Origin: Lachnoclostridium sp. UBA3775
Lineage (GTDB): Bacteria; Bacillota; Clostridia; Lachnospirales; Lachnospiraceae
Assembly (NCBI GenBank): GCA_002369525.1
Contig: DFFN01000067.1
Location: forward strand, 1,213 to 14,826
DNA: 13,614 nucleotides
Direction: 5' to 3'
Below, piece after piece: positions 1 through 8,469 of this stretch (its first letter is position 1; each line of letters opens with the position of its first letter). Under the pieces are notes generated by a model. That model did not search any database. It saw nothing but the letters and a program-made list of their open reading frames with translations, and was not told the origin of the DNA. Position numbers and translations under genes: made by a program.

Positions 1-182
1 GAACACTGCCCGAGGGTTTTGTTGTCTTCGCTCCAGCCTTCTCTGAGCCTCGGCGCGCAACTGTATTCGCACCATATCCCGTCCAAAAGCTCATAAAGCT
101 CTCGCGGGTCCTTGATTTTTTCATAGCCCGGAGCCGCAGGTGCGACATCCGCCGTCTCACGGCCGTAAAAGTTGTGCTGCAT
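1..182 (-). CDS. YunG-like protein, N-terminal part (runs off window)
   Basis: Sixty codons are visible from an ATG at 182; the rest lies outside the window. The start is supported by an AAGGGG Shine-Dalgarno a few bases upstream and lies 10 bp after the stop of the preceding lipoprotein gene, so it is probably the last or a later gene of the same operon. The visible end contains ELYELLDGIWCEYSC followed by GWSEDNKTLGQC (residues 49-60). The pattern W-x-x-(D/E)-N-x-x-x-GQC resembles the start of YunG-family proteins, small cytoplasmic proteins of unknown function found in Firmicutes. There is no signal peptide or membrane segment in the visible part. The family call rests on one short motif recalled from memory and needs the rest of the gene. 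Confidence 0.55.
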   Translation of the reverse strand, partial: MQHNFYGRETADVAPAAPGYEKIKDPRELYELLDGIWCEYSCAPRLREGWSEDNKTLGQC

Positions 183-192
183 ATAACCCCTT

Positions 193-1008
193 TCAGTTTA
201 CCGATGCATCCGAGAAGGAAATTCCGCAAACGATGTCGTCCGAATACTCAAACGAGAGCATCTTTTTGCCCGTAACATACTGGTCTGCTCCCGGAAGCTC
301 TTCCGAGGGTTCTCCGTAGGCGGCACGAACCGCTTCCCTTGTGGTTTTTCCCGCCGTTATCCCCTTGTTGTCAGGAAAACCGCTGCCGGTGATGTAAATA
401 TCGTAGATCAGCTGCTTTCCGTCCTTTGCGATCGTATAGACCGTGAGAGCGTTATCATAGTAATAGTTTGTGTCAAAGCCGCCTTCAAGGCATGCCTGAC
501 CCTCCTCGATTTTCGCTTTGATGCCCATCTTGTCGACATAGGGCAGGAAATCATCACCGCAGGCAAGCTTGTTTCCGTTCAGTGTGACGCTCATATCCTC
601 TGCCGAAAAACTGCCCTGCGACGCAACAGGCGCTGAAGGGTCGTCCTGACCTGAAGAACTTTCTGCGGAGCTTTCTTTTTCCGAAGAACTTTCTTTTTCT
701 GCGGAATCCTCCCCGCTTTCGCCGCTTTCGGACTTCTCTCCGGGCTTTCCGCCGACATCGACGATTTCCGGCTGCTCCTCGGACGAGGACGTTGCAGAGG
801 ACGATTCTGCAGAGGATGATTCGGCCGGCGACTCGGCCGATGACCCGGCAGATGATTCCGCGGAGGATGACTCACCCGTTTTGATCTGCACCTGTGCGCT
901 GCTTTCGTTCTTTACCGAAGCCTTGCTGCTTTCGCTGTCCGAACCGCAGGCCGCAAGCATTAAGGAAAATGCAAGCGCCGCCATTGTCATGTATACTTTT
1001 TTTCTCAT
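193..1008 (-). CDS. Ser/Glu-rich lipoprotein with small C-terminal domain
   Basis: A 271-residue predicted lipoprotein. A positively charged N-terminus and hydrophobic stretch end in the lipobox LAAC, with Cys21 as the lipidated residue, so the mature protein should be anchored on the outer face of the membrane. Residues about 22-130 are a low-complexity linker rich in Ser, Glu and Ala (runs such as SSAESS), likely extended and wall-spanning. Residues about 133-271 form a compact domain. Its segment ITAGKTTREAVRAAYGEP resembles the 'G-x-T-x-x-x-V-x-x-x-YG-x-P' motif of several small Gram-positive lipoproteins; no catalytic residues are evident, so a binding or scaffold role is only a guess. 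GGGGAG sits 7 nt before the ATG. It lies 30 bp after the dipeptidase lipoprotein gene and 10 bp before the YunG-like gene. Confidence 0.8.
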   Translation of the reverse strand: MRKKVYMTMAALAFSLMLAACGSDSESSKASVKNESSAQVQIKTGESSSAESSAGSSAESPAESSSAESSSATSSSEEQPEIVDVGGKPGEKSESGESGEDSAEKESSSEKESSAESSSGQDDPSAPVASQGSFSAEDMSVTLNGNKLACGDDFLPYVDKMGIKAKIEEGQACLEGGFDTNYYYDNALTVYTIAKDGKQLIYDIYITGSGFPDNKGITAGKTTREAVRAAYGEPSEELPGADQYVTGKKMLSFEYSDDIVCGISFSDASVN

Positions 1009-1038
1009 TGTCTTTCTCCCCGTTAAGAGTTTTACTGC

Positions 1039-2631
1039 CTATATTTCGTAATCCGCATAAATATATGTGCCGACCTGAGGGTGCAGCGCGGTATCGTTTG
1101 TGAGCTCGAAATGCCACCACTCGGCCTTGTTTGAAAGCGGCTGAAGCCCCGTGCCCGTCATCATGATTTCATAAAGCAGATTTGCATTGTCATTATTATA
1201 CAACATATTGCAGCGAAAATCCAGTGTATGCATTTTTGTCTGCATCACCAGCTCATCGCCAAGATTTTCGGTATCGTTGAATGCCATGATCGTGAGGTCG
1301 GCCGCCACGCCCTTGTTATGCTTGGAATTATAGCCGATATAATCCCTCGGACCGTACTTTATCTTGCCGAAGCCTCTTGCGAGATTGGTGCCGTTAACGG
1401 CGATTCCCAGATAATTGCTTGCGATCAGGTTGTCGCATACGGCATGAGAGGTGGAATTCGGGCGGTACCCGTCATATATCAGTATCGTCGTGCCTTTTTC
1501 AAGCGCGTTTTTCTGACATGTGATCAGCGAAAGCGCAAGGTCCCACACAACGGGCATCTGTGACATGGGCCCGTACTTCGGAAGCGCAAGCCCGCTGATG
1601 CCTTCGATCGGATTATATCCGTTCTCGACAAAAACATTGTTTTTGTCCGCGATCGCGTCAAACCTTGTGTTTTGTTCCGATTCGGTATCAAGCTTTGTTG
1701 CGGAGCCGCCTGCCGAAAAGATCGATGAGTAGGCATTGGTCCTGTTGATCTGTATTCCGTACATGCTTTCGGCCGGCGAGAAAAGGTCGATCACGTCGAC
1801 AAGCATCAGGTCGGCGTCCACCCAGCCTCCGATTTCGTCTCCTGCCGCATTGTTGCCTCTTACGAAAAGGCTGTACCTGCCGTTTTTCCTTAGGTAGCAG
1901 TAGCCGCGTTCGTTTTCGCTTACAATAAGCGCCTCGCCTCCCGCAAGCTTTCCCGTTTCGGTCCCAAGCTCCGGGTCGAGGAAATAGCTGCATTTATGCT
2001 GCGGCCATACCTTTGCTCCGAAGCAGCCTTTTTCGGAGCTCATGGCAACGGTTTTTCCTTCGCCGTGCACCATAAGCGTTGTATATATATCCATGAAGGG
2101 GTCGCCCGCTCCTGAGGCCTCCGTGTGTGCCTCAATGCCTTCAAGCCAGAGCTCATCGTCCTTCATGATCTTAATTTCGATGTCGGAATCGTTTTCAAGA
2201 CCGCAGGCCTTTCCCCCTGTTCCGTTTACAGTTTTATATGTCCAGTCTTCCGCGCCCTTTTTACGGTAGAAAAGCTCATACTCTGCCTCGGGATCCCCGG
2301 TCCATGAAAGCGTTACGCTTTTGGCATCTGCCTCGTAGGACAAAAGCTCGGGCAACGGCGTCGGGCTTGGTGTGGGACTCGGGCTTGGCGTCGGAGAGGG
2401 ACTTGGTGTCGGGGATGGGCTCGGTGTCGAACTCGGAGTGGGACTTGGGCTAATCCCAAGAGTTTCTTCCGCTTCTTCATTCTCCGCCTTGCTTTCCGCC
2501 TGACTGTCGGAGGAGGAAGCTTTCTTTCCGCAGCCGCAGACGATAAGGACAAAAACGATGAGCAGGGCGGCAAACAGCATTGCCGGCCTTTTTATTCTTT
2601 TTTGCATTTTTTCCTGTAAATTACCTTGCAT
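1039..2631 (-). CDS. Lipoprotein with VanX-type D-Ala-D-Ala dipeptidase domain (M15)
   Basis: A 530-residue surface lipoprotein. The hydrophobic N-terminus ends in the lipobox VCGC (Cys34). A Ser/Glu-rich stretch and a Pro-rich SPTP linker (about 61-95) follow. Residues about 97-172 look fibronectin-III-like (SVTLSWTG, YELFYRKKG), and about 175-285 look SH3-like. The C-terminal domain (about 290-530) carries the peptidase M15D/VanX pattern: Arg390 in YDGYRP, SKHNKGVAAD with His438 and Asp445, and EWWH with Glu504 and His507. The H-x6-D and E-x2-H spacings match those of VanX Zn ligands and catalytic base. VanX enzymes cleave D-Ala-D-Ala; here the enzyme would act extracellularly, so trimming of wall peptides is likelier than vancomycin resistance, and no vanH or vanA is near. 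The start at 2631 has GGGAG 7 nt upstream, overlapping the previous stop; ATG at codon 9 is an alternative. Confidence 0.85.
   Translation of the reverse strand: MQGNLQEKMQKRIKRPAMLFAALLIVFVLIVCGCGKKASSSDSQAESKAENEEAEETLGISPSPTPSSTPSPSPTPSPSPTPSPSPTPSPTPLPELLSYEADAKSVTLSWTGDPEAEYELFYRKKGAEDWTYKTVNGTGGKACGLENDSDIEIKIMKDDELWLEGIEAHTEASGAGDPFMDIYTTLMVHGEGKTVAMSSEKGCFGAKVWPQHKCSYFLDPELGTETGKLAGGEALIVSENERGYCYLRKNGRYSLFVRGNNAAGDEIGGWVDADLMLVDVIDLFSPAESMYGIQINRTNAYSSIFSAGGSATKLDTESEQNTRFDAIADKNNVFVENGYNPIEGISGLALPKYGPMSQMPVVWDLALSLITCQKNALEKGTTILIYDGYRPNSTSHAVCDNLIASNYLGIAVNGTNLARGFGKIKYGPRDYIGYNSKHNKGVAADLTIMAFNDTENLGDELVMQTKMHTLDFRCNMLYNNDNANLLYEIMMTGTGLQPLSNKAEWWHFELTNDTALHPQVGTYIYADYEI
2356..2451 (-). 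repeat. SPTP-linker coding repeat
   Basis: About 96 bp of short, imperfect tandem repeats encode residues 61-92 of the dipeptidase lipoprotein, reading mainly Ser-Pro-Thr-Pro. The codons vary, so the repeat is stronger in protein than in DNA. It is probably an extended spacer that lifts the extracellular domains off the membrane, and its length could vary by slippage. Confidence 0.75.
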
Positions 2632-2642
2632 TTCATTTCTCC

Positions 2643-5024
2643 CTACTTGGCACTCGGATACTTATTCTTGGGCCATCTGTACCTTACGCTCGGCCATATG
2701 CCGTCCCATGCGTCAAGCTGGGCATCCGTCACAAGGAAGACCTTGAGCCCTCCTCTTTCCGTGTCGATATGTCTCCATACTCCGGGCGAAACTTCGACGA
2801 TCACCCAGTTGTGCTCGGTCGCATAGTAGCCTTCGCCGACCACTATCTGGCAGTTGTATCCCGCCTTCTTTATCATCAGGTAGGTGATGGCGGCATAGTC
2901 CCAGCAGGCACCCTTTCCGGTGTTGAACATCCTGCAGGCCATGTTTTCAAGGGTATCCTTCCTTCTGTAAAAATACTTGAAGGTTCTGCCGTAATTGTAT
3001 ATTGCTTCGAGGCTGCTGCCTTTGGTTTTCAACAGGTACTCGACATATGCATCCAGGTTTTCCGGGGTTATCGTGGCAAAGCGGTTGGTTGCGATGCCGT
3101 TGGCGTTTATCGTGTACTTGTCGATGTTCGTATTCTTCGCCATGCTGCCGTCCGCATAGAAATAATAGGAATTTCCGCCTATCTTCTGCCAGCCGGTAAG
3201 CATCCCGCCGTCACTTCCGAAATAGTAGGTCTTTCCGTCAATGTCCTTTAATCCCACAGCAACAGTGCCGTCGGAGTTTACATAATATTTTTTCTTTCCT
3301 GCGCTTGTCCAGCCTGCTTTATAGAGATTTCCTTCCGAATCGAACAGGCAGGTTTTGCCGCCGATTTTCACAAAACCGGTCGCCACCTTGCCGCCGCCGA
3401 CAAAATAAAGCTTCCTGCCTCCGACATTCTGCCAGCCGCTGAGCGCTTTTCCGTCTCCGCCGAAATAGGCTTTTCCGCCGGTAACGTTCTGCCAGCTGTT
3501 TTTGATCATGACGCCGTCGTTTGCAAAGAAGTACCATGCGCCGCCGATCTGGACATAGCCCGTGGTCACCCTTCCGTCAGCCGTGAAATAATAATCCTTG
3601 CCGTCTACCGTTTTCCGGCCGACGCTTACGCTTCCGTCCTTTTCAAAATATCTCAAAGCTCCGCCTGCGTTAAGCCACCCTCCGTTCCGGTATGGTGTTC
3701 CGTCTTCGTTTATAAAATAATACTTGTTTCCGATCTTCTGCCAGCCGGTCGTTAAATACCCGTTAGCATAGTACTTTCCGTCAACAAAGCCTTCCTTGTA
3801 GCTTCCGTCCGCCTCAAAGTTTATCTTGATGCCGTCTGCCGTTGTTTCGCTGACGGCCATGCTGCCGTCTGCCGTAAGGAATACCTTCTTACCGTCCTTT
3901 TTCTGCCAGCCGGTCTGCATTTTGCCGTCTTCTGCGAAAAGATAGAAGCTGCCTTCGATTTCCTTCCAGCCGGTGCACATGGTATTGTCCGCGAAGTAAT
4001 ATTTTCCGCCTTCAATTTCCTGCCAGCCGTCAACCCGCGCGCCTTCTTCGTCGAAATACCAGAAGCCTTCCTTGGTTTCGATCCAGCCCGAAAACCTTTT
4101 TCCTTCTTTATCGAAATAATAATATTTACCGTCTATGGTCTTAAAGCCGGTATATCTGACGCCGTCATCCGAAAGGAAATAGACGTCCCCGTCAAGCTCT
4201 TGCACTCCCGTTAACATCACGCCTTTTTCATCGAAGTACCTGAAGCCGTCACCGGTCTCGATCCAGCCCTTTCCGAGAGCGCCGTCTGCCATCAGGTAAT
4301 ATGCTTTTCCTTCGGTTTTGATCAGTCCGCTGTTCGCAAGTCCCTTTTCGTCAAGGAAATATGAAATGCCGTCAAGCTCCAGAAAGCCTGTCTGCATCAC
4401 GCCTTCTTCGTCGAAATATCTTTTCCCTTCTTCGTTTTCGTACCAGCCGTGAACCTTCTTTCCGTCATTGTCAAAGAAGTAGGTTTTGCCTTCGATCTCC
4501 TTAAGGCCCTTTACCATTGCGGCGTCATCCGGGCTGTAAAAGGGTCCTTCGTCCGAGGCCCAGCCGGTAAACACGGTACCGTCATCTGCGGTCATGTACT
4601 GCCTGCCCTCGTACTCAAAGCCGCCCTTTACCGCATATCCTTCGGCGGTCCGGTAGTACTTTTTACCGTCAAGCTCAAAGAAAGAAGAGAAAAACCTTCC
4701 GTCTTCTTCGAAATTATATTTTGTGCCGTCTATCGTTTTTTCTCCGGTATAAAGCCCGTCGTCGTCCTGATAATACTTAACGCCCTCATACTCCGTCCAG
4801 CCGGTGACAAAGGCCCCGTCATCTGCAAAAAGGTAGGTTTTTCCTTCCACTTCATTGATTCCGGTGAGATTTTTTCCCGAAACCTTGTAGACTTTAACTC
4901 CGTCCTTTTCCTTCCAGCCGTTGCGCACGTGGTGTACGATCAAAATGCCCGCCAATACCGCACATATAAATACTGTAACAAGAAAGGCGGTAAGAATCTT
5001 TTTATTTTTCAAAAGCTTTTTCAT
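2643..5024 (-). CDS. Membrane-anchored cell-wall-binding repeat protein with C-terminal transglutaminase-like domain
   Basis: A 793-residue protein. One N-terminal hydrophobic segment (about 10-30) follows KKLLKNKK, and there is no lipobox, so it is an uncleaved anchor or signal peptide. Residues about 36-645 are roughly 30 tandem repeats of about 20 residues of the CW_binding_1 (choline/glucan-binding) type, with the pattern TGWxxIxGKxYYFxxDG. Residues about 653-793 are transglutaminase-like with a likely Cys-His-Asp triad: Cys707 in GKGACWDYA, His738 in TEHNWVIVEV, Asp754 in HIDTERG. Such domains can be cysteine proteases or cross-linking enzymes; the substrate cannot be read from the sequence. 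A wall-bound extracellular enzyme is inferred. The start overlaps the end of the DHHW gene by 23 bp with only a weak GGAA upstream, suggesting translational coupling. The next gene starts 11 bp after its stop. Confidence 0.88.
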   Translation of the reverse strand: MKKLLKNKKILTAFLVTVFICAVLAGILIVHHVRNGWKEKDGVKVYKVSGKNLTGINEVEGKTYLFADDGAFVTGWTEYEGVKYYQDDDGLYTGEKTIDGTKYNFEEDGRFFSSFFELDGKKYYRTAEGYAVKGGFEYEGRQYMTADDGTVFTGWASDEGPFYSPDDAAMVKGLKEIEGKTYFFDNDGKKVHGWYENEEGKRYFDEEGVMQTGFLELDGISYFLDEKGLANSGLIKTEGKAYYLMADGALGKGWIETGDGFRYFDEKGVMLTGVQELDGDVYFLSDDGVRYTGFKTIDGKYYYFDKEGKRFSGWIETKEGFWYFDEEGARVDGWQEIEGGKYYFADNTMCTGWKEIEGSFYLFAEDGKMQTGWQKKDGKKVFLTADGSMAVSETTADGIKINFEADGSYKEGFVDGKYYANGYLTTGWQKIGNKYYFINEDGTPYRNGGWLNAGGALRYFEKDGSVSVGRKTVDGKDYYFTADGRVTTGYVQIGGAWYFFANDGVMIKNSWQNVTGGKAYFGGDGKALSGWQNVGGRKLYFVGGGKVATGFVKIGGKTCLFDSEGNLYKAGWTSAGKKKYYVNSDGTVAVGLKDIDGKTYYFGSDGGMLTGWQKIGGNSYYFYADGSMAKNTNIDKYTINANGIATNRFATITPENLDAYVEYLLKTKGSSLEAIYNYGRTFKYFYRRKDTLENMACRMFNTGKGACWDYAAITYLMIKKAGYNCQIVVGEGYYATEHNWVIVEVSPGVWRHIDTERGGLKVFLVTDAQLDAWDGIWPSVRYRWPKNKYPSAK

Positions 5025-6408
5025 AAATATAATTTCCGCTTTCCGTCTGCACTATGACAGAAATGCTTTTTCCTTTGCTTTTTTCATCCGGAATATAGGC
5101 CGAAAAGCCGTTATCCTTCGTTTCCTTTGTTCCCATCAGTTCCTTTTCAAAAATCGGAAAAGCCTCATAGGCCGTGCTTTTTTCTGCATCCGACAGAAGC
5201 AGGAAAACCCTGTACTGCCCGCTGCCGATAAGCTCCCCGTCCACTTCTCCGTAAAAATGAACAAACTCTCCGTCTTCCTCTGTTTCAAGTCTTACAAGCC
5301 CTTCATCCGCGGGCGACGCGCTTATGTCAAGCACCGCCTCGGGCGCTTCCGCCTTCGGTGCCCTTTCTGCAAGATTTATTATGTTTCTCTCAACTATTTC
5401 GATCACCGTAAGGTCTGCATCATATTTTGCCGCATATGAAATTTCATACGGCACCCTTCTTGAAAACACCGAATTTTCGGCGCTTTCCGCAGCGAAAACA
5501 TGAAGGGTATCGAAATATGAATCCCTGAAATACAGAGTATTTTTTCTGCCCTTGTCATTATGGGCCGTAAGCAAAAGCGAGTCCGGCTTTTTCTCATGGC
5601 TCGTGTATCCAAACTCAAACTCCCTGTCACAGTAGCTCTGCACATCCTTCTCAGCCTTATCCATGTAAAGCATTTCGGCAAGGTCGCCCACATGATCCTT
5701 TCTTTCAGTAAAGCTCTCGCCCGAAAAATCCTCATGCTCAAAGCCCGCCGCCTCCATCATGACATTAAAGCCAAAAAGCGCTCCCTTATAGGTCCAGTGA
5801 GTATCGGTTTTTAAATAAAGCACCTCGCTGTTTTCCTTAAAGGCCGCGTAAAGGTCCGCATATCTCACTCCCTCGCTTTTAAATGCTTCCGAAAGAAGTT
5901 CGATATTTCCCTTGCCCTTAAGCGGAACATAGTAGTACGGGAGCCTGTCATAGAGGCTCGATTTGTTCGGCACCACGGTAAACAGAAAGCTTCTGCCTTC
6001 TTTTTCAAGCTGCTCCTGCACCATTTTGTAGGTTCTTGCGATATTGGCGGCGTTTCGCCTGCTTATGGTCGGGATGTTCAGATAGTCATTTAAATCCTCG
6101 GCAAAATAAAGCCAGCCGTCATCGCCAAGTATCACCCGCTCAACTCCGGATTCCTTAAATGCGGCGGCCTTTATGCTGTTCTCGAAGCTTACCAGCATGT
6201 TTCTGAAGCCGATGTGATCGGAAATGTAGGCATCAACGTCGTTCCCTAAGCCGATATTCAGCTTTCCGTCCTCAAAAAGCTTAGGCGCCTTCGCAAGCTC
6301 CCTCTTTTCGCTGTTTCCGGCATTCTTAAAAAAAGGCATCGAAACCGCAGGGAGCAGCAAAAGGAGTAGATATATTGTAATAAAAATAATACTCTTTTTT
6401 TCCTTCAT
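5002..6408 (-). CDS. DHHW/AlgX-like family protein, partner of MBOAT O-acyltransferase
   Basis: A 468-residue protein with an N-terminal hydrophobic segment (about 6-24) and an extracytoplasmic body. It shows the DHHW/AlgX-AlgJ pattern of SGNH-like acyltransferases: YISDHIGFRN near residue 62, GDDGWLYF near 96, TDTHWTYKGA with Asp202 and His204, and FRDSYFD with Ser297 as candidate nucleophile. In known systems these proteins work with an MBOAT protein that passes acyl groups across the membrane, and they O-acetylate exopolysaccharides or wall glycans. The gene immediately upstream is an MBOAT, which supports that role; the glycan acceptor is unknown. I chose the ATG at 6408, 2 bp after the MBOAT stop, rather than an in-frame TTG at 6414 that overlaps it. 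The C-terminal residues about 350-468 are poorly recognisable. Confidence 0.85.
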   Translation of the reverse strand: MKEKKSIIFITIYLLLLLLPAVSMPFFKNAGNSEKRELAKAPKLFEDGKLNIGLGNDVDAYISDHIGFRNMLVSFENSIKAAAFKESGVERVILGDDGWLYFAEDLNDYLNIPTISRRNAANIARTYKMVQEQLEKEGRSFLFTVVPNKSSLYDRLPYYYVPLKGKGNIELLSEAFKSEGVRYADLYAAFKENSEVLYLKTDTHWTYKGALFGFNVMMEAAGFEHEDFSGESFTERKDHVGDLAEMLYMDKAEKDVQSYCDREFEFGYTSHEKKPDSLLLTAHNDKGRKNTLYFRDSYFDTLHVFAAESAENSVFSRRVPYEISYAAKYDADLTVIEIVERNIINLAERAPKAEAPEAVLDISASPADEGLVRLETEEDGEFVHFYGEVDGELIGSGQYRVFLLLSDAEKSTAYEAFPIFEKELMGTKETKDNGFSAYIPDEKSKGKSISVIVQTESGNYIYEKAFEK

Positions 6409-6410
6409 TG

Positions 6411-7778
6411 TCAAAACCTGAAATAAATAAACGGATTATAGGAGTTCACGGCAAGCGCGCTCATGCAGAGTATCAGTACCAGAAGCGAGGCACACATTGC
6501 AAGAAGCTCGGAGCCCGCTTCGCTTTTTTCTTTCATGCGCGCAAACATTTTCTTCGGGACATTGCCTGCGCCTATTATCGCAAGCAGCAGTATCATTATG
6601 CTGTAGGGCCTGAAAAATCCGAGCGCGAAAGCATAGGCTGCGCCGCCCTTTGCACCGAAGCCGAACATGGCCTTTATGATCCCGAAGGCCTGCCCGAGAG
6701 TATCCGCACGGAAAATAACAAAGCCTGCGGTAACGACAAGCAGGGTATATATGTGCCCGATCGCTTTAAGCACCCTGCTCTCACTTTTCTTTGTTCCAAG
6801 CCTTTCAAGCATCATGAAGCTTCCGTGCCAGAGCCCCCAGACAAGGAAGGTCCAGTTCGCGCCGTGCCAGAGCCCCGTAAGTGCAAAAACAATGTAGCGG
6901 TTTATTATGGTCCTGGCTCTTCCCTTTCTGTTGCCGCCGAGCGGAATGTAAAGGTAATCCCTGAACCATGAGGTGAGGGAAATATGCCATTTTCTCCAGA
7001 AGCCGGTGATGCTTCCGGCGGTGTAGGGATGATCGAAGTTTTCCTGAAACCTGAAGCCGAACATCCTTCCAAGACCTATCGCCATGTCCGAATATCCCGA
7101 GAAATCAAAATATATCTGGAAAAGATATGCCACGGCCGCAACCCATGCCGAAAGCAGGCCGAATTCACTGCCCTTAAAGTTAAAAAGCGTATCTGCGGTC
7201 TTCGCCATTACATTGGCTATCAGGATTTTTTTGCCGAGTCCAGCAGAAAAGCGCAAAAGACCGTCCTTAATGTCAGCGGTCCCGGGATTTCTTGTCTTTA
7301 ACTGATTTTCAATGTCTGCATACTTAACTATCGGTCCTGCGATAAGCTGCGGAAAGAACGAAATATACAGCAAAAGATCGCGGAAGGACTTCTGTGCCTT
7401 TACCCTGCCGCGATATACGTCAATAGTGTATGAAAGTGCCTGAAAGGTATAAAAAGAAATGCCTATCGGCAGCCTCAGGCCTGTCTTAACAAAAAAGAAA
7501 TCAAGGTATTTAAACACAAACAAAACACCCACGTTAAAGACAACCGCGCACGCAAGCACCGGCTTTTTTGGGTTTTTGTCAAGCGCCCGGCCGGCAAAAT
7601 AATTCACCGCCACCGAGATCAGCAAAAGAAGTACATAGCATGGCTCTCCGTAGGCATAGAAAAGAAGGCTCGCCATGACGAGCAGTACATTTCTTATGTC
7701 TGTATTTTTCACCGCCATATGCAGCAAAAGCACTGCGGGAAGGAAAAAGCACAGAAAAATGTAAGAGCTGAAAACCAT
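6411..7778 (-). CDS. MBOAT family O-acyltransferase (AlgI/DltB-like)
   Basis: A 455-residue polytopic membrane protein, close to the usual length of AlgI/DltB-type MBOAT proteins. Hydrophobic segments begin at the N-terminus (VFSSYIFLCFFLPAVLLLH) and continue throughout. Signature motifs are present: YFDFSGYSDMAIGLG (about 223-237), FWRKWHISLTSWFRDYLYIP (260-279), and GLWHGANW (302-309) with the conserved candidate catalytic His305. Such proteins move acyl groups from a cytoplasmic donor to an extracytoplasmic acceptor such as a polysaccharide or teichoic acid. No dltA/dltC genes are adjacent, while a DHHW/AlgX-like gene follows 2 bp later, so glycan O-acetylation is more likely than D-alanylation. 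AAGGAG precedes the ATG by 8 nt and overlaps the end of the alkD-like gene, 2 bp away. Confidence 0.92.
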   Translation of the reverse strand: MVFSSYIFLCFFLPAVLLLHMAVKNTDIRNVLLVMASLLFYAYGEPCYVLLLLISVAVNYFAGRALDKNPKKPVLACAVVFNVGVLFVFKYLDFFFVKTGLRLPIGISFYTFQALSYTIDVYRGRVKAQKSFRDLLLYISFFPQLIAGPIVKYADIENQLKTRNPGTADIKDGLLRFSAGLGKKILIANVMAKTADTLFNFKGSEFGLLSAWVAAVAYLFQIYFDFSGYSDMAIGLGRMFGFRFQENFDHPYTAGSITGFWRKWHISLTSWFRDYLYIPLGGNRKGRARTIINRYIVFALTGLWHGANWTFLVWGLWHGSFMMLERLGTKKSESRVLKAIGHIYTLLVVTAGFVIFRADTLGQAFGIIKAMFGFGAKGGAAYAFALGFFRPYSIMILLLAIIGAGNVPKKMFARMKEKSEAGSELLAMCASLLVLILCMSALAVNSYNPFIYFRF

Positions 7779-7780
7779 TC

Positions 7781-8464
7781 CTATCTCTCCTTCAAAGTCC
7801 TTAGATATGCCTTCCGGTCATCGCTTATGCGGCAGCTCTCGACTGCCTTCTGTATGGCCTTGTTGTGGGTCCATTTGTCAAGGCTTCGCTTTTCAATGAA
7901 GGGAAGCACCGCTTCATACTGCTTTGCAAGGGCTGTCGCGAAATACCAAGCGATCATCATATTGATATAATACTCTTCCGAGCGGATTTTTGCAACTGCT
8001 TCGGGATATTCCGGTTTGAATTTGTCATTTAGGAAATACTGCATCAGCATTCCGATACCGAATCTGACGGTATAGGTCTTATCCTTCGCCATCCATTCCT
8101 TGATTTTCACAAGAAGCTCCTCCGTATGCTTCTTGAAAACCTTCGGCGACAGCTGGTCGCAGGTCGCCCAGTTATCAACATAAGGAAGGAATTTTTCGAC
8201 CTCAGCCATGCATTTTTCATAGTCCTTAATTTCGGAAATTATGAAAGCATGCAGCTGGTTTTCGTCGAAATATTTATGGGGCAGATCCGAAAGGAACTCC
8301 TGTACTCCTTCGTTTTTCACCATTTCTTTTGCAAGCTTTTTAAGCTCCGGTGTCCTGACCCCGATCATTGTCGATGCATCATAGCCCGGGATGAGCTTTG
8401 CCTGGAAATCGCGGTATTTTTCGTCCTGAAGGCTGAATAATTTTTCCTGTATCGTCTGTACCAT
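7781..8464 (-). CDS. DNA alkylation repair protein, AlkD-like HEAT-repeat glycosylase
   Basis: A 227-residue cytoplasmic protein of the typical length and alpha-helical composition of AlkD-family DNA glycosylases (PF08713), which excise alkylated bases such as 3- and 7-alkylpurines by wrapping DNA in HEAT-like repeats. The family core VDNWATCDQLSPK is present at residues 96-108. Trp99 and Asp103 have the four-residue spacing of the essential Trp/Asp pair known in Bacillus cereus AlkD. IAWYFA (171-176) and DKWTHNKAIQKA (196-207) are further family signatures. It starts 5 bp after the kinase gene, with AAGGA about 10 nt before the ATG and overlapping the end of that gene. It sits inside an otherwise envelope-oriented operon with no obvious functional link, and may simply share the promoter. 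Confidence 0.9.
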   Translation of the reverse strand: MVQTIQEKLFSLQDEKYRDFQAKLIPGYDASTMIGVRTPELKKLAKEMVKNEGVQEFLSDLPHKYFDENQLHAFIISEIKDYEKCMAEVEKFLPYVDNWATCDQLSPKVFKKHTEELLVKIKEWMAKDKTYTVRFGIGMLMQYFLNDKFKPEYPEAVAKIRSEEYYINMMIAWYFATALAKQYEAVLPFIEKRSLDKWTHNKAIQKAVESCRISDDRKAYLRTLKER

Positions 8465-8469
8465 TGTAT

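Noticed and set aside
1039..2631. Vancomycin resistance (vanX)
   Set aside because: The domain is VanX-like but sits in a lipoprotein with extra domains, and no vanH, vanA/B or vanRS gene is nearby; a wall-peptide role fits better.
2580..3251. Long plus-strand frame opposite the wall-binding and lipoprotein genes
   Set aside because: It is antisense to two genes with strong domain evidence; long antisense frames are expected opposite repetitive, codon-biased genes.
4449..5439. Two overlapping plus-strand frames (4449-5057, 4921-5439)
   Set aside because: They lie opposite the wall-binding and DHHW genes, have no family motifs and no ribosome binding sites.
6408..6971. 187-residue plus-strand frame
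   Set aside because: Antisense to the MBOAT gene, highly charged with no motif; the MBOAT signatures on the other strand are decisive.
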